From: Viridibacillus arvi
GTDB taxonomy: Bacteria > Bacillota > Bacilli > Bacillales_A > Planococcaceae
Assembly (NCBI RefSeq): GCF_001274945.1
Contig: NZ_LILB01000005.1
Span: forward strand, 19,296-83,295
Length of the DNA: 64,000 nucleotides
Reading direction: 5' to 3'
Shown in pieces: positions 53,829 to 61,234 of the stretch. The notes under the pieces are model-generated. The model had not been told where the DNA came from, searched no databases, and saw only the letters and a program-made list of their open reading frames with translations. Numbering within the stretch: the first letter of the stretch is position 1; each line of letters begins with the position of its first letter. The translations under genes and the position numbers were made by a program.

Positions 53829-54263
53829 AATCTTCTCCATAAAGAAAACCGAATTCCTCAATAAGAGACCAACTATTATATCTATTATTTTACATTTATA
53901 TGCACTTTTTGTAAAACGAACGGAATAAGCTGTAGGTATGCTGTACTGATAAATCAACACCATAACAAAAGCTCCATAACTTACTTCACTTGCTTAGCTC
54001 TAAATAAAACTCTAATCAGTGCCGTTTTAATCATTTTTCTTAATTTACTTTTCTAGAGTATGAAATTACACTTGTCATATTCTTTTATCTCGCTTTCTAT
54101 TCCTGTGAGTTCTCAAATTTGAAAGCCCTCATTCTTAACTGAATCAATGACAATTTACCAATAGAAAACTACTTGCAGTACGTATATTCATATTAACAAT
54201 ATGTATCTCTCCTTCAAATGGTTATACTATATTAGAATGAAATGATTTATAGGAGGAATTACT
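53829..54263. other. Divergent intergenic stretch
   Basis: About 430 bases between divergent genes. It contains promoter-like AT-rich sequence, including a TATAAT on the minus strand near 53870, but no further gene or repeat that I can support. Confidence 0.4.
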
Positions 54264-54779
54264 TTGACTACAAAAGGTTATTTAGCAAATGGATTATTTG
54301 GATTAGGAGACCGCTTAGTAAATGAAATGGTTGCAAAAGCAGTACGCGAGGCAGTGCCAGGTGTGGATTTATATGTACCTCAAGAAAATATGGCGATCAA
54401 TGATAAGTCATCATATGCTAATAGTTTAGCAATTGCAGGTGCTGATATTGAGGCTCTAAAAGCAAGTGATTTCTTAATCGCTGTCATTGATGGTGTTGAA
54501 ATTGATTCTGGTGTTGCTGCTGAAATTGGTGCATTTTCGATGCTAGACCGCCCTATTTTCGCACTATACTCTGATACACGCCAACAAGGCAGAGATAATA
54601 CAAAGAAAATCGATGCTTTAATCGCAGATGGAACAGAAAACCAGTTTGCTTACCGTAATCTGTTTGTCATTGGTTTAATCAAACAAAACGGCATAATTGC
54701 TGCTTCGATTGAAGATTTGATTGAAGGTATGCTAGAAAGAAACGTAGCAATAAAAGAAGTTCAACCAGTTAACAAGTAA
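54264..54779 (+). CDS. Nucleoside 2-deoxyribosyltransferase, 171 aa
   Basis: Rossmann-like fold enzyme that moves 2-deoxyribose between bases. The N-terminal GYLANGLFGLGDR, the acidic IAVIDGVEIDSGVAAEIG with the nucleophile Glu87 and YRNLFVIGLI are typical. The start is TTG behind AGGAGG. A single gene. Substrate preference (purine or pyrimidine) cannot be told. Confidence 0.85.
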   Translation: MTTKGYLANGLFGLGDRLVNEMVAKAVREAVPGVDLYVPQENMAINDKSSYANSLAIAGADIEALKASDFLIAVIDGVEIDSGVAAEIGAFSMLDRPIFALYSDTRQQGRDNTKKIDALIADGTENQFAYRNLFVIGLIKQNGIIAASIEDLIEGMLERNVAIKEVQPVNK

Positions 54780-54883
54780 CTGGACTGGATACTTTCACAT
54801 AAATAAAAAATTCAATCTATTACAGGAATATCCATCATTCTATTGAATATACATAGAAAGATTCATTACGGAGGATGATAGAG

Positions 54884-55330
54884 GTGAAAAATGTGATAGA
54901 TGGTATCAATTATTGGATTTATTACGTTCCTAAAGAAATCAAAAGTATGTCAGAGATTGATGTGACTAAAAGACCATCTCCAACAAAATGGTCAAAAAAA
55001 GAAATATTAGGACACCTTTGTGATTCAGCTATTATGAATATTGAACGATTCATTAAAATTCAATATGAAAAACAGCCATATGTACTTCCCACTTACAATC
55101 AAGATGAATGGGTAGCTAAGCAAAATTATCAAGATACTCCTATCGAAGAGATTTTGACTTTATTTTACGTTTTAAATAAACAAATCATCGCCATTATCAA
55201 TAATATTCCTGATGAAAAACGCTCTTACTTATGTGACATTGGAAATAAGGAACTTAGAACATTAGATTGGCTTATTCAAGATTATTACGATCATATGGAA
55301 CATCATCTTAAGAAACAAATTTTCAAGTAA
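54884..55330 (+). CDS. DinB-family protein, 148 aa
   Basis: Four-helix-bundle DinB/YfiT-like protein: PSPTKWSKKEILGHLCDSA with the first metal His, then RTLDWLIQDYYDHMEHHLKKQI with the paired histidines of the HxxxH-type site. Such proteins are probable thiol-S-transferases or metal-binding stress proteins. The start is GTG nine bases after GGAGG; an ATG three codons earlier directly abuts that site. From residue 26 on it is duplicated in the broken copy at 56727-58543. Confidence 0.85.
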   Translation: MKNVIDGINYWIYYVPKEIKSMSEIDVTKRPSPTKWSKKEILGHLCDSAIMNIERFIKIQYEKQPYVLPTYNQDEWVAKQNYQDTPIEEILTLFYVLNKQIIAIINNIPDEKRSYLCDIGNKELRTLDWLIQDYYDHMEHHLKKQIFK

Positions 55331-55354
55331 AACTAATAGTAAGTTATATACATT

Positions 55355-55402
55355 AAAAAGGTGCTTCAAAGCCAAATATCTGGCTCTTGAAGCACCTTTT
55401 AT
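55355..55402 (+). terminator. Terminator of the intact DinB gene
   Basis: AAAAGGTGCTTCAA-GCCA pairs with TGGC-TTGAAGCACCTTTT. A diverged copy follows the broken DinB gene at 58557-58600. Confidence 0.88.
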
Positions 55403-55442
55403 GTTAAAAGATAACTCATGATTTAAACATTCATTTCAACCC

Positions 55443-55517
55443 TTAGTTTCCATATGCCAAGAAATTACCTGCCCCACTCGTCTCTACTTCATCTGTACGC
55501 AGGTTATCAATTTTAAA
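55443..55517 (-). pseudogene. Fragment of a lost gene (C-terminal 23 codons)
   Basis: The frame reads FKIDNLRTDEVETSGAGNF then LAYGN and a stop on the minus strand. Composition is clearly protein-like, but it has no start and stops occur just upstream. No family recognised. Confidence 0.3.
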
Positions 55518-55672
55518 TTATTCATTTATGTATATCTCCTATTGATCTCCTGCAACTTCAACTATTTTGGATGGTAGATACTTTATCCGATTCAAAACCT
55601 TCACCAACTGCAATCTTCAATCTAAATTGGTCAATGATAATAACTATATTTTGCTTTCACTGAAGTTTTATA

Positions 55673-55712
55673 AAACAAAAAAAGAAGCAAACAATTTAAT
55701 GTTTGTTTCTTT
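55673..55712 (-). terminator. Terminator following the tRNA-like fragment
   Basis: AAAGAAACAAACA pairs with TGTTTGCTTCTTT (one G-T) on the minus strand, followed by TTTTTGTTTT. Its position directly after the tRNA-like 3' end is that of a tRNA-gene terminator. Confidence 0.65.
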
Positions 55713-55716
55713 AGTA

Positions 55717-55738
55717 CGTCCCAGGAGGGAATCAAACA
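55717..55738 (-). other. tRNA-Arg-like 3' end (pseudo-tRNA or attachment-site remnant)
   Basis: The minus strand reads TTTGATTCCCTCCTGGGACG. This matches, at all but about two positions, the T-loop to discriminator end of Bacillus-type tRNA-Arg genes as I remember them. The upstream 50 bases do not fold as a tRNA, so this is not a complete gene. It may be the partial tRNA end left by an integrated element, or a decayed tRNA. Confidence 0.35.
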
Positions 55739-55843
55739 TTCGCCTGGAACCTTGGTATTACTGATTCTTCACTTAGTCCCATTTTTCCAGACCAATGTTA
55801 CGAGTGTTTTTTATTCATCACACTTAAATAAAAATCTGACGAA

Positions 55844-56019
55844 TCATTTATTTATGCTCTTTAGTAAGTGCTTATCCCAAAAAAGCCTTACCTCTGATTT
55901 CCCAGAAAGTTGAGCGATTAACCCGCGTCCAAAGGCTCTTTGCTACCCTCTTGAAGTGTATACTCTTTACCATTTAAGTTCATTTTATCTTTGAAGCCCA
56001 ATTTGTCTGAGACCTCTCA
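55844..56019 (-). pseudogene. Frameshifted gene fragment of unknown family
   Basis: One minus-strand frame gives EVSDKLGFKDKMNLNGKEY and TLQEGSKEP; shifting frame at that point continues FGRGLIAQLSGKSEVRLFWD and KHLLKSINK to a stop. Both halves are protein-like and join smoothly, so an indel in one former gene is likely. No start is visible. Confidence 0.4.
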
Positions 56020-56106
56020 GAATAGTGTCTAAGGGGTTTTAAGAAATACAAACTTTAAACTTCTTATACAGTTCATATGCGTTTATATGAGGTGGAGGAA
56101 ATGAGG

Positions 56107-56640
56107 TCATGCATTATATATAGTTGCTGTAATGACAGTTGCAATAATGAATGGATCCTCTACATTCTGACTTTCATTTTTGACATCAACAGAGTAGGTA
56201 TATATACCAGGGCCTGGATTATCGACATATAATAGCGTAATTAGCGTAGAGTAGTATTGATTAAACGTTGGGTCTACTTTTACCATTGAACTAGATACCC
56301 TTGATTCGGCGTTATGGCCAATTGGAAGAGCGTTTCTTTGTAGCGTCAGATATATGTCTTCTATATAAAATGTAGGACCACTTGTTGTTAAACCACCTAC
56401 TGTTGATGTTACAACTAAACGCACTTTTTGATTTCCTGTCAGGGCTATAGATGGCAATGTTAAAGTATAAAAGTCTGTTTCTACAAATTCTTCTTGTATG
56501 TTAAAGACAAAATTCTCAACAGTGGACGGACGTGGAACTGGTTGGATATTACATATATCTATTGCTTTCATTACACCTGATACGGGAACATTACAAGGTT
56601 TACAACCTTCACACGAACAATTTTTTTCACATGAATTCAC
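56107..56640 (-). CDS. Cys-rich-leader beta-sandwich protein, possibly surface or spore associated, 177 aa
   Basis: Short leader with four cysteine clusters (MNSCEKNCSCEGCKPC), then a beta-rich domain with FYTLTLPSIALTGNQKVRL, an IEDIYLTL strand and a C-terminal pattern ITATIY. The layout resembles jelly-roll trimer domains of exosporium-type surface proteins, but this is only a resemblance. The start is GTG behind GGGGG; a TTG 13 codons earlier has none. The gene points away from, and abuts, the broken DinB copy, replacing its 5' end. Confidence 0.6.
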   Translation of the reverse strand: MNSCEKNCSCEGCKPCNVPVSGVMKAIDICNIQPVPRPSTVENFVFNIQEEFVETDFYTLTLPSIALTGNQKVRLVVTSTVGGLTTSGPTFYIEDIYLTLQRNALPIGHNAESRVSSSMVKVDPTFNQYYSTLITLLYVDNPGPGIYTYSVDVKNESQNVEDPFIIATVITATIYNA

Positions 56641-56937
56641 AAATGAACCCCCTAATATATTTTCTAATAATGTATACAAATTATATTTTTTTGCTTGTAT
56701 GGGCGTTTGTACGAAATGGAGGAATAGATGTAACTAACAGACCATCTCCAACTAAATGGTCAAAAAAAGAAATATTAGGTCACCTTTGTGATTCAGCTAT
56801 TATGAACATTGAACGTTTCATTAAAATTCAATATGAAAAACAGCCTTATGCACTTCCCACTTACAATCAAGGTGAATGGGTAGCTAAGCCAAATTATCAA
56901 GATACTCCTATCGAAGAGATTTTGACTTTATTTTACT

Positions 56938-56945
56938 TTTTAAAT
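56938..56945. repeat. Left target-site duplication TTTTAAAT
   Basis: TTTTAAAT directly precedes the element and is repeated at 58411-58418 after it. An 8-base duplication is what IS1595-family elements make. Confidence 0.9.
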
Positions 56946-56972
56946 GGCTGTTTTCGTATAGATTGTTGCTTT
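56946..56972 (+). repeat. Left terminal inverted repeat of the IS1595-type element
   Basis: Starts GGCTGTTTTCGTA and ends TTGTTGCTTT; 23 of 27 positions match the right repeat. Confidence 0.88.
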
Positions 56973-57027
56973 CTTGACCATACTATTAAAAGGTTGTTGA
57001 TATAATGTGGTTAGGAGGCGTTCAATT

Positions 57028-57957
57028 ATGTGGTTAAATGTATATGAAGATTTCAGCGAATTAACTAAATCTGAGCAGTTAGCGTTGTTTAATGCAATGA
57101 AACAAGACTTATTTCCCGATGAACCAGATAAAATTACGAAACTACTTAAAAGTATTCGTGAAGCCCGATTTTCTTCTGGTTTGGGTTGTGTTCATTGTGG
57201 TAGCACATCGGTTAAACGCAACGGTAAATATCGTTCAAGACAACGCTATCTGTGTAATGATTGTGGAAAATCTTTCAATGATATGACGAATACGCCATTT
57301 TCAGGCTCTCGCTACCCCGAAAAGTGGGTAAAGTACATTGAACTAATGGTTGAAGGTTATACTTTACCAAAAATTGCTGAACGCTTGAACATTCATATCT
57401 CTACCGCATTTTATTGGAGACATAAAATCTTGAACGCATTGGGAAGTCTCGGCTTTAATCAACTACAAGGTATCGTTGAAAGTGACGAAACCTTTTTTCG
57501 TGAGTCTATGAAAGGTAGTGAAATCACCCATAGGAAAACCAAGAAACGTGGGGAAAAAGACGAAAAAAGAGGGATTTCTAACCTTAAAGTTGCTGTTGTA
57601 GTAGCACAAGACCGCAATGGTAGTGTCGTTGCTCGTAAAGCAGGAACAGGTCGTGTAAAAGCCGAAGAGATTGACAATGTGATAGGTGAGTATATTCACC
57701 CATCTGCTTTGTTATGTACGGATACAGCAACGAATTATAAAAAGTTTGCCAAGATAAAGGGATTGCAACACGAAACAGTCAATGAGCGACAAAAACAGCG
57801 TGTAAAGAAAGGAATTTACCACATTCAACACGTTAATAACTTTCATAATCGCTTAAAAGGTTGGATGGAACGGTTTCAAGGAGTTGCAACGAAATATTTG
57901 GACAACTATCTCTATTGGTTCCGTTGGCTCGATATAGGGAAAAAATTTAGCATTTGA
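57028..57957 (+). CDS. IS1595-family transposase, 309 aa
   Basis: An N-terminal zinc ribbon (CVHCGSTSVKRNG then CNDCGKSF, about residues 55-85) and a helix-turn-helix region (YTLPKIAERLNIHISTAF) precede the DDE-type core. Visible catalytic candidates are Asp in VESDETFF, Asp in CTDTATNY, and the HVNNFHNRLKGWMERF segment that carries the third ligand. It ends with the conserved KYLDNYLYWFRWL. The frame is intact, so the element may be active. The ATG follows AGGAGG at nine bases. Confidence 0.92.
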   Translation: MWLNVYEDFSELTKSEQLALFNAMKQDLFPDEPDKITKLLKSIREARFSSGLGCVHCGSTSVKRNGKYRSRQRYLCNDCGKSFNDMTNTPFSGSRYPEKWVKYIELMVEGYTLPKIAERLNIHISTAFYWRHKILNALGSLGFNQLQGIVESDETFFRESMKGSEITHRKTKKRGEKDEKRGISNLKVAVVVAQDRNGSVVARKAGTGRVKAEEIDNVIGEYIHPSALLCTDTATNYKKFAKIKGLQHETVNERQKQRVKKGIYHIQHVNNFHNRLKGWMERFQGVATKYLDNYLYWFRWLDIGKKFSI

Positions 57958-58063
57958 AAAACGTGTTGAGCAAATGCTTATTTCGGCGTGTCAAAAATCG
58001 AATTACACCACCGTCAATTCTTTAAGGAGAGTTTCGTAAGTAATAAAAGAAGGATAGCGTATG

Positions 58064-58258
58064 CTACCCTTTTTGCTTAAACTTCCTTTTTGTTTCTTTT
58101 TTATACCTAAATAGATTCACACAGACAATCAAAACGAACACAGCCAATGTAACATCGTAGAATACCGTTTTGAAGGTGTAAAGCCCTTCTAAACTACTAA
58201 TTACTAACATAGACAATATTAGAGCAAAAACAACGAAGTTTAAAATCTTGTTATTCAT
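58064..58258 (-). CDS. IS-borne passenger gene: small membrane protein, 64 aa
   Basis: Two membrane helices (about 8-22 and 32-50) with a basic tail (RYKKETKRKFKQKG). The ATG is preceded by AGGAGGTG, so translation is likely. It lies inside the element's inverted repeats, opposite in direction to the transposase and separated by a hairpin at about 58046-58074 that includes its stop. Passenger genes are known in IS1595-family elements; this one has no recognised function. Confidence 0.6.
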   Translation of the reverse strand: MNNKILNFVVFALILSMLVISSLEGLYTFKTVFYDVTLAVFVLIVCVNLFRYKKETKRKFKQKG

Positions 58259-58383
58259 AGGTGCTTCACCTCCTAAAAATTAATTTGACTTCTATTTCTA
58301 ATTTATCATATTCAAATCTTTAAACAATTACTATATAACTCCTTCTATAATCTAATCATATCATATTAATCACATTCATCCTA

Positions 58384-58410
58384 AAAGCAACAAAGTTTAC
58401 AAAAACAGCC
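58384..58410 (-). repeat. Right terminal inverted repeat of the IS1595-type element
   Basis: The complement begins GGCTGTTTTTGTA and contains TTGTTGCTTT, as at the left end. Confidence 0.88.
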
Positions 58411-58418
58411 TTTTAAAT
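58411..58418. repeat. Right target-site duplication TTTTAAAT
   Basis: Identical to 56938-56945; confirms transposition into the DinB copy. Confidence 0.9.
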
Positions 58419-58556
58419 AGACAAATCATCGTCATTATCAAACTTATGTAAAATTGGAAATAAGGAACTTAAAACATTAGATAGGCTCATTCAAGATCAT
58501 TACGATCATATGGAACATCATCTTAAGAAACAAATTTTCAAATAATACATAAAAAA

Positions 58557-58600
58557 TAGGTGCTTTAATAGCCAACTAACTGGCTTTTAAAGCACCTTTT
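58557..58600 (+). terminator. Diverged copy of the DinB terminator
   Basis: AGGTGCTTT-AGCCA pairs with TGGCT-AAAGCACCT, followed by TTTT. It is the duplicate of the hairpin at 55355-55402. Confidence 0.85.
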
Positions 58601-58629
58601 AAGTTAAATGATAACTTGTGATTTTCTAT

Positions 58630-61134
58630 TTACAGTCCTTCAGTCAAAATTCGTTTCAAAAACTTCCCTGTATGAGAAGTTGGAACTTCGGCTACTTGCT
58701 CAGGTGTGCCCTCAGCTACAAGTTTACCGCCTGATGATCCACCTTCTGGACCGATATCGATAACCCAGTCAGATTCACGTATCAGTTCCAAACTATGCTC
58801 TACAACGATAACAGTATTTCCAGCATCGACAAGTCTATTTAATAAAGAATGCAGCTGTTTAATGTCAGTTGGATGGAGGCCAGTCGTCGGCTCATCCAAC
58901 AGGTACAATGTATGATTTTTATATGGCTTACTTAATTCTTTTGCCAGCCTAATACGTTGCCCTTCTCCGCCAGATAAAGTTTTAACCGATTGCCCCCATT
59001 GTAAATAGCCAAGTCCAACTTCACATAGCATCTCTATCATGACCGAAATCTTTTTCTCCGATTTGAAAATAGGTAAGCTCTCCTCAACCGACATATTCAG
59101 CAAATCAGAAATGGAGTAACCTTCATATTTAACTTGCAATACCTCATCAGTAAACCTTTTCCCTTTGCAGTCAGTACACTTCACTTCTAAATCGGGTAGG
59201 AAGTTCATGTCAACAGACAGCACGCCTAACCCCTGACATGTTTCACAACGCCCACCCGGGGAGTTAAATGAGAAATGCTTCGTAGTAAATTTTCTTTCCT
59301 TTGCTTCTGGCAATCCTGCAAATAGCTTACGTAAATGTGTAAACATATCAGTATAAGTTGCCACATTAGAGCGCTGTACTCTTCCCATTGGCGATTGGTC
59401 AAAAATAACTATATCGTCGACATGTTCTAATCCAGTTATTTCCTTGCATCCAGTTTGTTCATGTGCTTTAGGACTTCCTTGTGCAAGAATATCAAATACA
59501 AGAGTTGATTTTCCAGAACCCGAAACACCTGTGACAGACACTAGACAGCCAAGCGGAATGGAAACAGTCGGGATATCGACATTTCTAAGCTGTGCTTGTT
59601 GAATAACGATACTCTGTCCGTTCCCTTTTCTACGAACGCGAGTTGGAGGTGGGAAACTCTCTTCTCTCAAATAGGTTCCAGTAACCGACAGCTCACTAGA
59701 CATCAAGTCCTCCAGACTCCCTTCGCCTACAACAGTACCGCCATGTACTCCTGCTCCTGGACCGATATCAATGATATGATCCGCTGCACGCATCATCTCT
59801 ACATCATGTTCTATAACAAGTACTGTATTACCCAAATCACGCAATTCATGAAGTACTCGGATTAGGCCGATTGTATCCTTCGCATGAAGACCCGTTGTGG
59901 GTTCATCCAGAATATATAGTACTCCAGTTAAAGCTGAACCAAGCAGCGTTGCAAGTCGAAGTCGTTGTGTTTCGCCTCCAGAAAGTGAAACTGTCTGACG
60001 GTTTAATGAAAGATAGCCGAGTCCTACATCAATAAGCCGTTGAAGCCTTGTGAGCATATCTTGAAGAATGGGCTCGACCAAATGTAGACCATCCTGCGGT
60101 AGCTCCGTTTGCAAACTTTTCGTCCATTCGAATACATCTTCGAGCGACCACTCAGAAACATCTGAGATAGTTGCATTTGCTACTTGCACTAGAAGAACTT
60201 CTTTTTTTAGACGAGCTCCGTGACAATCCGGGCAAAGTTGTTCATGAAAGAAGCTGCCTTCTTTTTCTTTAGAACCTGAGTCGCCTTCTTTCTCTTTATA
60301 ACGTCTCCATAAGCCTGGGATTACTCCTTCAAATTTCGTCCCTGCAGCAGGCTTAACATTTGGATAATGACGTTTAAATTCATCACTCTCGACTCCGTAG
60401 AATAACAAATCATGCTGAACATCACTGTAATTTTTCAAAGGGAGATCTGGGTCGAAATCAAAGCCATAATGCTTCCCTGCCGCTACTAAAATACGCATTT
60501 GAATGTCACGATGAACACCTTTTAGTGAAGCAACACCCCCATCACGCAAGCTAAGCTCCGGATTGAAAACCATCGCCTCGTTTATACTTGCCACATGACC
60601 AAGTCCACTACAAGTTTCGCATGCACCCTCCGGCTTGTTAAAAGAAAAGTGTAACATGCCAAGCTTCTCTTGCATTTCTCCACAATGCGGACAGCTGATT
60701 GTTTGTGCTTCCATCTCCTGGTCTTCCTCTGTCAACTCTCCTGTTAGTTCAAAAGAAGGAGGAATACTGCCATTACAAGAAGAACAAACTTGCTCTCCCA
60801 GTCTGGCAAAGATAAATCGAATATACATATAAATGTCCGTCACGGTACCAACCGTCGAGCGTGGATTACGATTCGTAACATGCTGTCCAACACTGATGGA
60901 CGGAGACAGTCCTCGAATGGACTCGACTTTTGGCTTGCTGATTGTGTCAGCCATCATTCCCATGGAGTCTAAATACTGTCTCTGACATTCCCTTTGAAGA
61001 GTATCCATAGCTAATGTTGACTTTCCTGATCCAGAAGGTCCTGTTAGAACAACTAGTTTGTATTTTGGAATCGAAAGAGACACATTCTTTAGATTGTTTT
61101 CCCAAGCACCTTTAATAAAAATGGTATCTTTCAT
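58630..61134 (-). CDS. UvrA paralogue (UvrA2/antibiotic-resistance type), 834 aa
   Basis: Two ABC cassettes with long zinc-finger insertions. The first has Walker A GPSGSGKST and LSGGETQRLR with LDEPTTGLH. The second has GVSGSGKST, LSGGEGQRIR and LDEPTTGLHP. Zinc fingers are CSSCNG...CPHCGE and CETCQG...CTDCKG. It is about 110 residues shorter than housekeeping UvrA, in the UvrB-contact region, as in the UvrA2/DrrC group linked to resistance to DNA-binding drugs. It follows a drug-exporter gene. The ATG at 61134 follows GAGGAGG; an upstream start 16 codons earlier has none. Confidence 0.88.
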   Translation of the reverse strand: MKDTIFIKGAWENNLKNVSLSIPKYKLVVLTGPSGSGKSTLAMDTLQRECQRQYLDSMGMMADTISKPKVESIRGLSPSISVGQHVTNRNPRSTVGTVTDIYMYIRFIFARLGEQVCSSCNGSIPPSFELTGELTEEDQEMEAQTISCPHCGEMQEKLGMLHFSFNKPEGACETCSGLGHVASINEAMVFNPELSLRDGGVASLKGVHRDIQMRILVAAGKHYGFDFDPDLPLKNYSDVQHDLLFYGVESDEFKRHYPNVKPAAGTKFEGVIPGLWRRYKEKEGDSGSKEKEGSFFHEQLCPDCHGARLKKEVLLVQVANATISDVSEWSLEDVFEWTKSLQTELPQDGLHLVEPILQDMLTRLQRLIDVGLGYLSLNRQTVSLSGGETQRLRLATLLGSALTGVLYILDEPTTGLHAKDTIGLIRVLHELRDLGNTVLVIEHDVEMMRAADHIIDIGPGAGVHGGTVVGEGSLEDLMSSELSVTGTYLREESFPPPTRVRRKGNGQSIVIQQAQLRNVDIPTVSIPLGCLVSVTGVSGSGKSTLVFDILAQGSPKAHEQTGCKEITGLEHVDDIVIFDQSPMGRVQRSNVATYTDMFTHLRKLFAGLPEAKERKFTTKHFSFNSPGGRCETCQGLGVLSVDMNFLPDLEVKCTDCKGKRFTDEVLQVKYEGYSISDLLNMSVEESLPIFKSEKKISVMIEMLCEVGLGYLQWGQSVKTLSGGEGQRIRLAKELSKPYKNHTLYLLDEPTTGLHPTDIKQLHSLLNRLVDAGNTVIVVEHSLELIRESDWVIDIGPEGGSSGGKLVAEGTPEQVAEVPTSHTGKFLKRILTEGL

Positions 61135-61162
61135 GAATATCCTCCTCACTATAGTACATCCA

Positions 61163-61217
61163 CTCGGTAAATGCCGAGACAATCTAATACATTTCGATTA
61201 TTTCTAACTGAAATGTA
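61163..61217 (-). promoter_or_regulatory. Two tandem hairpins in the leader of the UvrA2 gene
   Basis: TACATTTC/GAAATGTA (61188-61217) and CTCGG/CCGAG (61163-61178) form successive stems in the 100 bases between the exporter and the UvrA2 gene. Neither is followed by a T run, so a regulatory leader, operator or RNA-stabilising element is more likely than a terminator. Confidence 0.4.
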
Positions 61218-61234
61218 TACGTACTATACTTTGA

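Larger units (their letters stand above)
55403..56106. other. Decay region with gene fragments
   Basis: About 700 bases with no intact gene. It holds a 3'-terminal protein fragment (55443-55517), a hairpin and tRNA-like 3' end (55673-55738) and a frameshifted fragment (55844-56019). The mix suggests old insertions and deletions. Confidence 0.5.
56946..58410 (+). mobile_element. Complete IS1595-family insertion sequence, 1465 bp, with passenger gene
   Basis: The ends are imperfect inverted repeats beginning GGCTGTTTT: 23 of 27 bases match between 56946-56972 and the complement of 58384-58410. An 8-base direct repeat TTTTAAAT flanks the element. Inside are a 309-residue transposase on the plus strand and a 64-residue membrane-protein gene on the minus strand. 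The element splits a DinB gene copy, so the insertion site and the pre-insertion sequence are both known. Confidence 0.92.
56727..58543 (+). pseudogene. Second DinB gene, 5'-truncated and split by an IS1595-type element
   Basis: Bases 56727-56945 and 58411-58543 are a near-identical copy of the DinB gene at 54884-55330. The first 25 codons are missing; the element sits at codon position corresponding to residue 100. The 3' part also lacks about 26 bases (after ATTATCAA), which shifts the frame. The copy is followed by a diverged copy of the same terminator. It cannot make a working protein. Confidence 0.9.

Noticed and set aside
53727-53963. 78-codon version of the small coupled gene
   Set aside because: The extra 45 codons have no ribosome binding site and non-conserved-looking composition; the ATG at 53828 after GGAG is better.
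55567-55764. 65-codon plus-strand frame over the tRNA-like 3' end
   Set aside because: Reads through a terminator hairpin and a tRNA-like sequence; its Arg-rich end is the usual false translation of tRNA DNA.
55717-55790. A complete tRNA-Arg gene
   Set aside because: Only the 3' part resembles tRNA-Arg; the 5' acceptor strand and the D and anticodon arms cannot be folded.
57459-57699. Two minus-strand frames inside the transposase gene
   Set aside because: Shadows of the clearly coding transposase with no start signals of their own.
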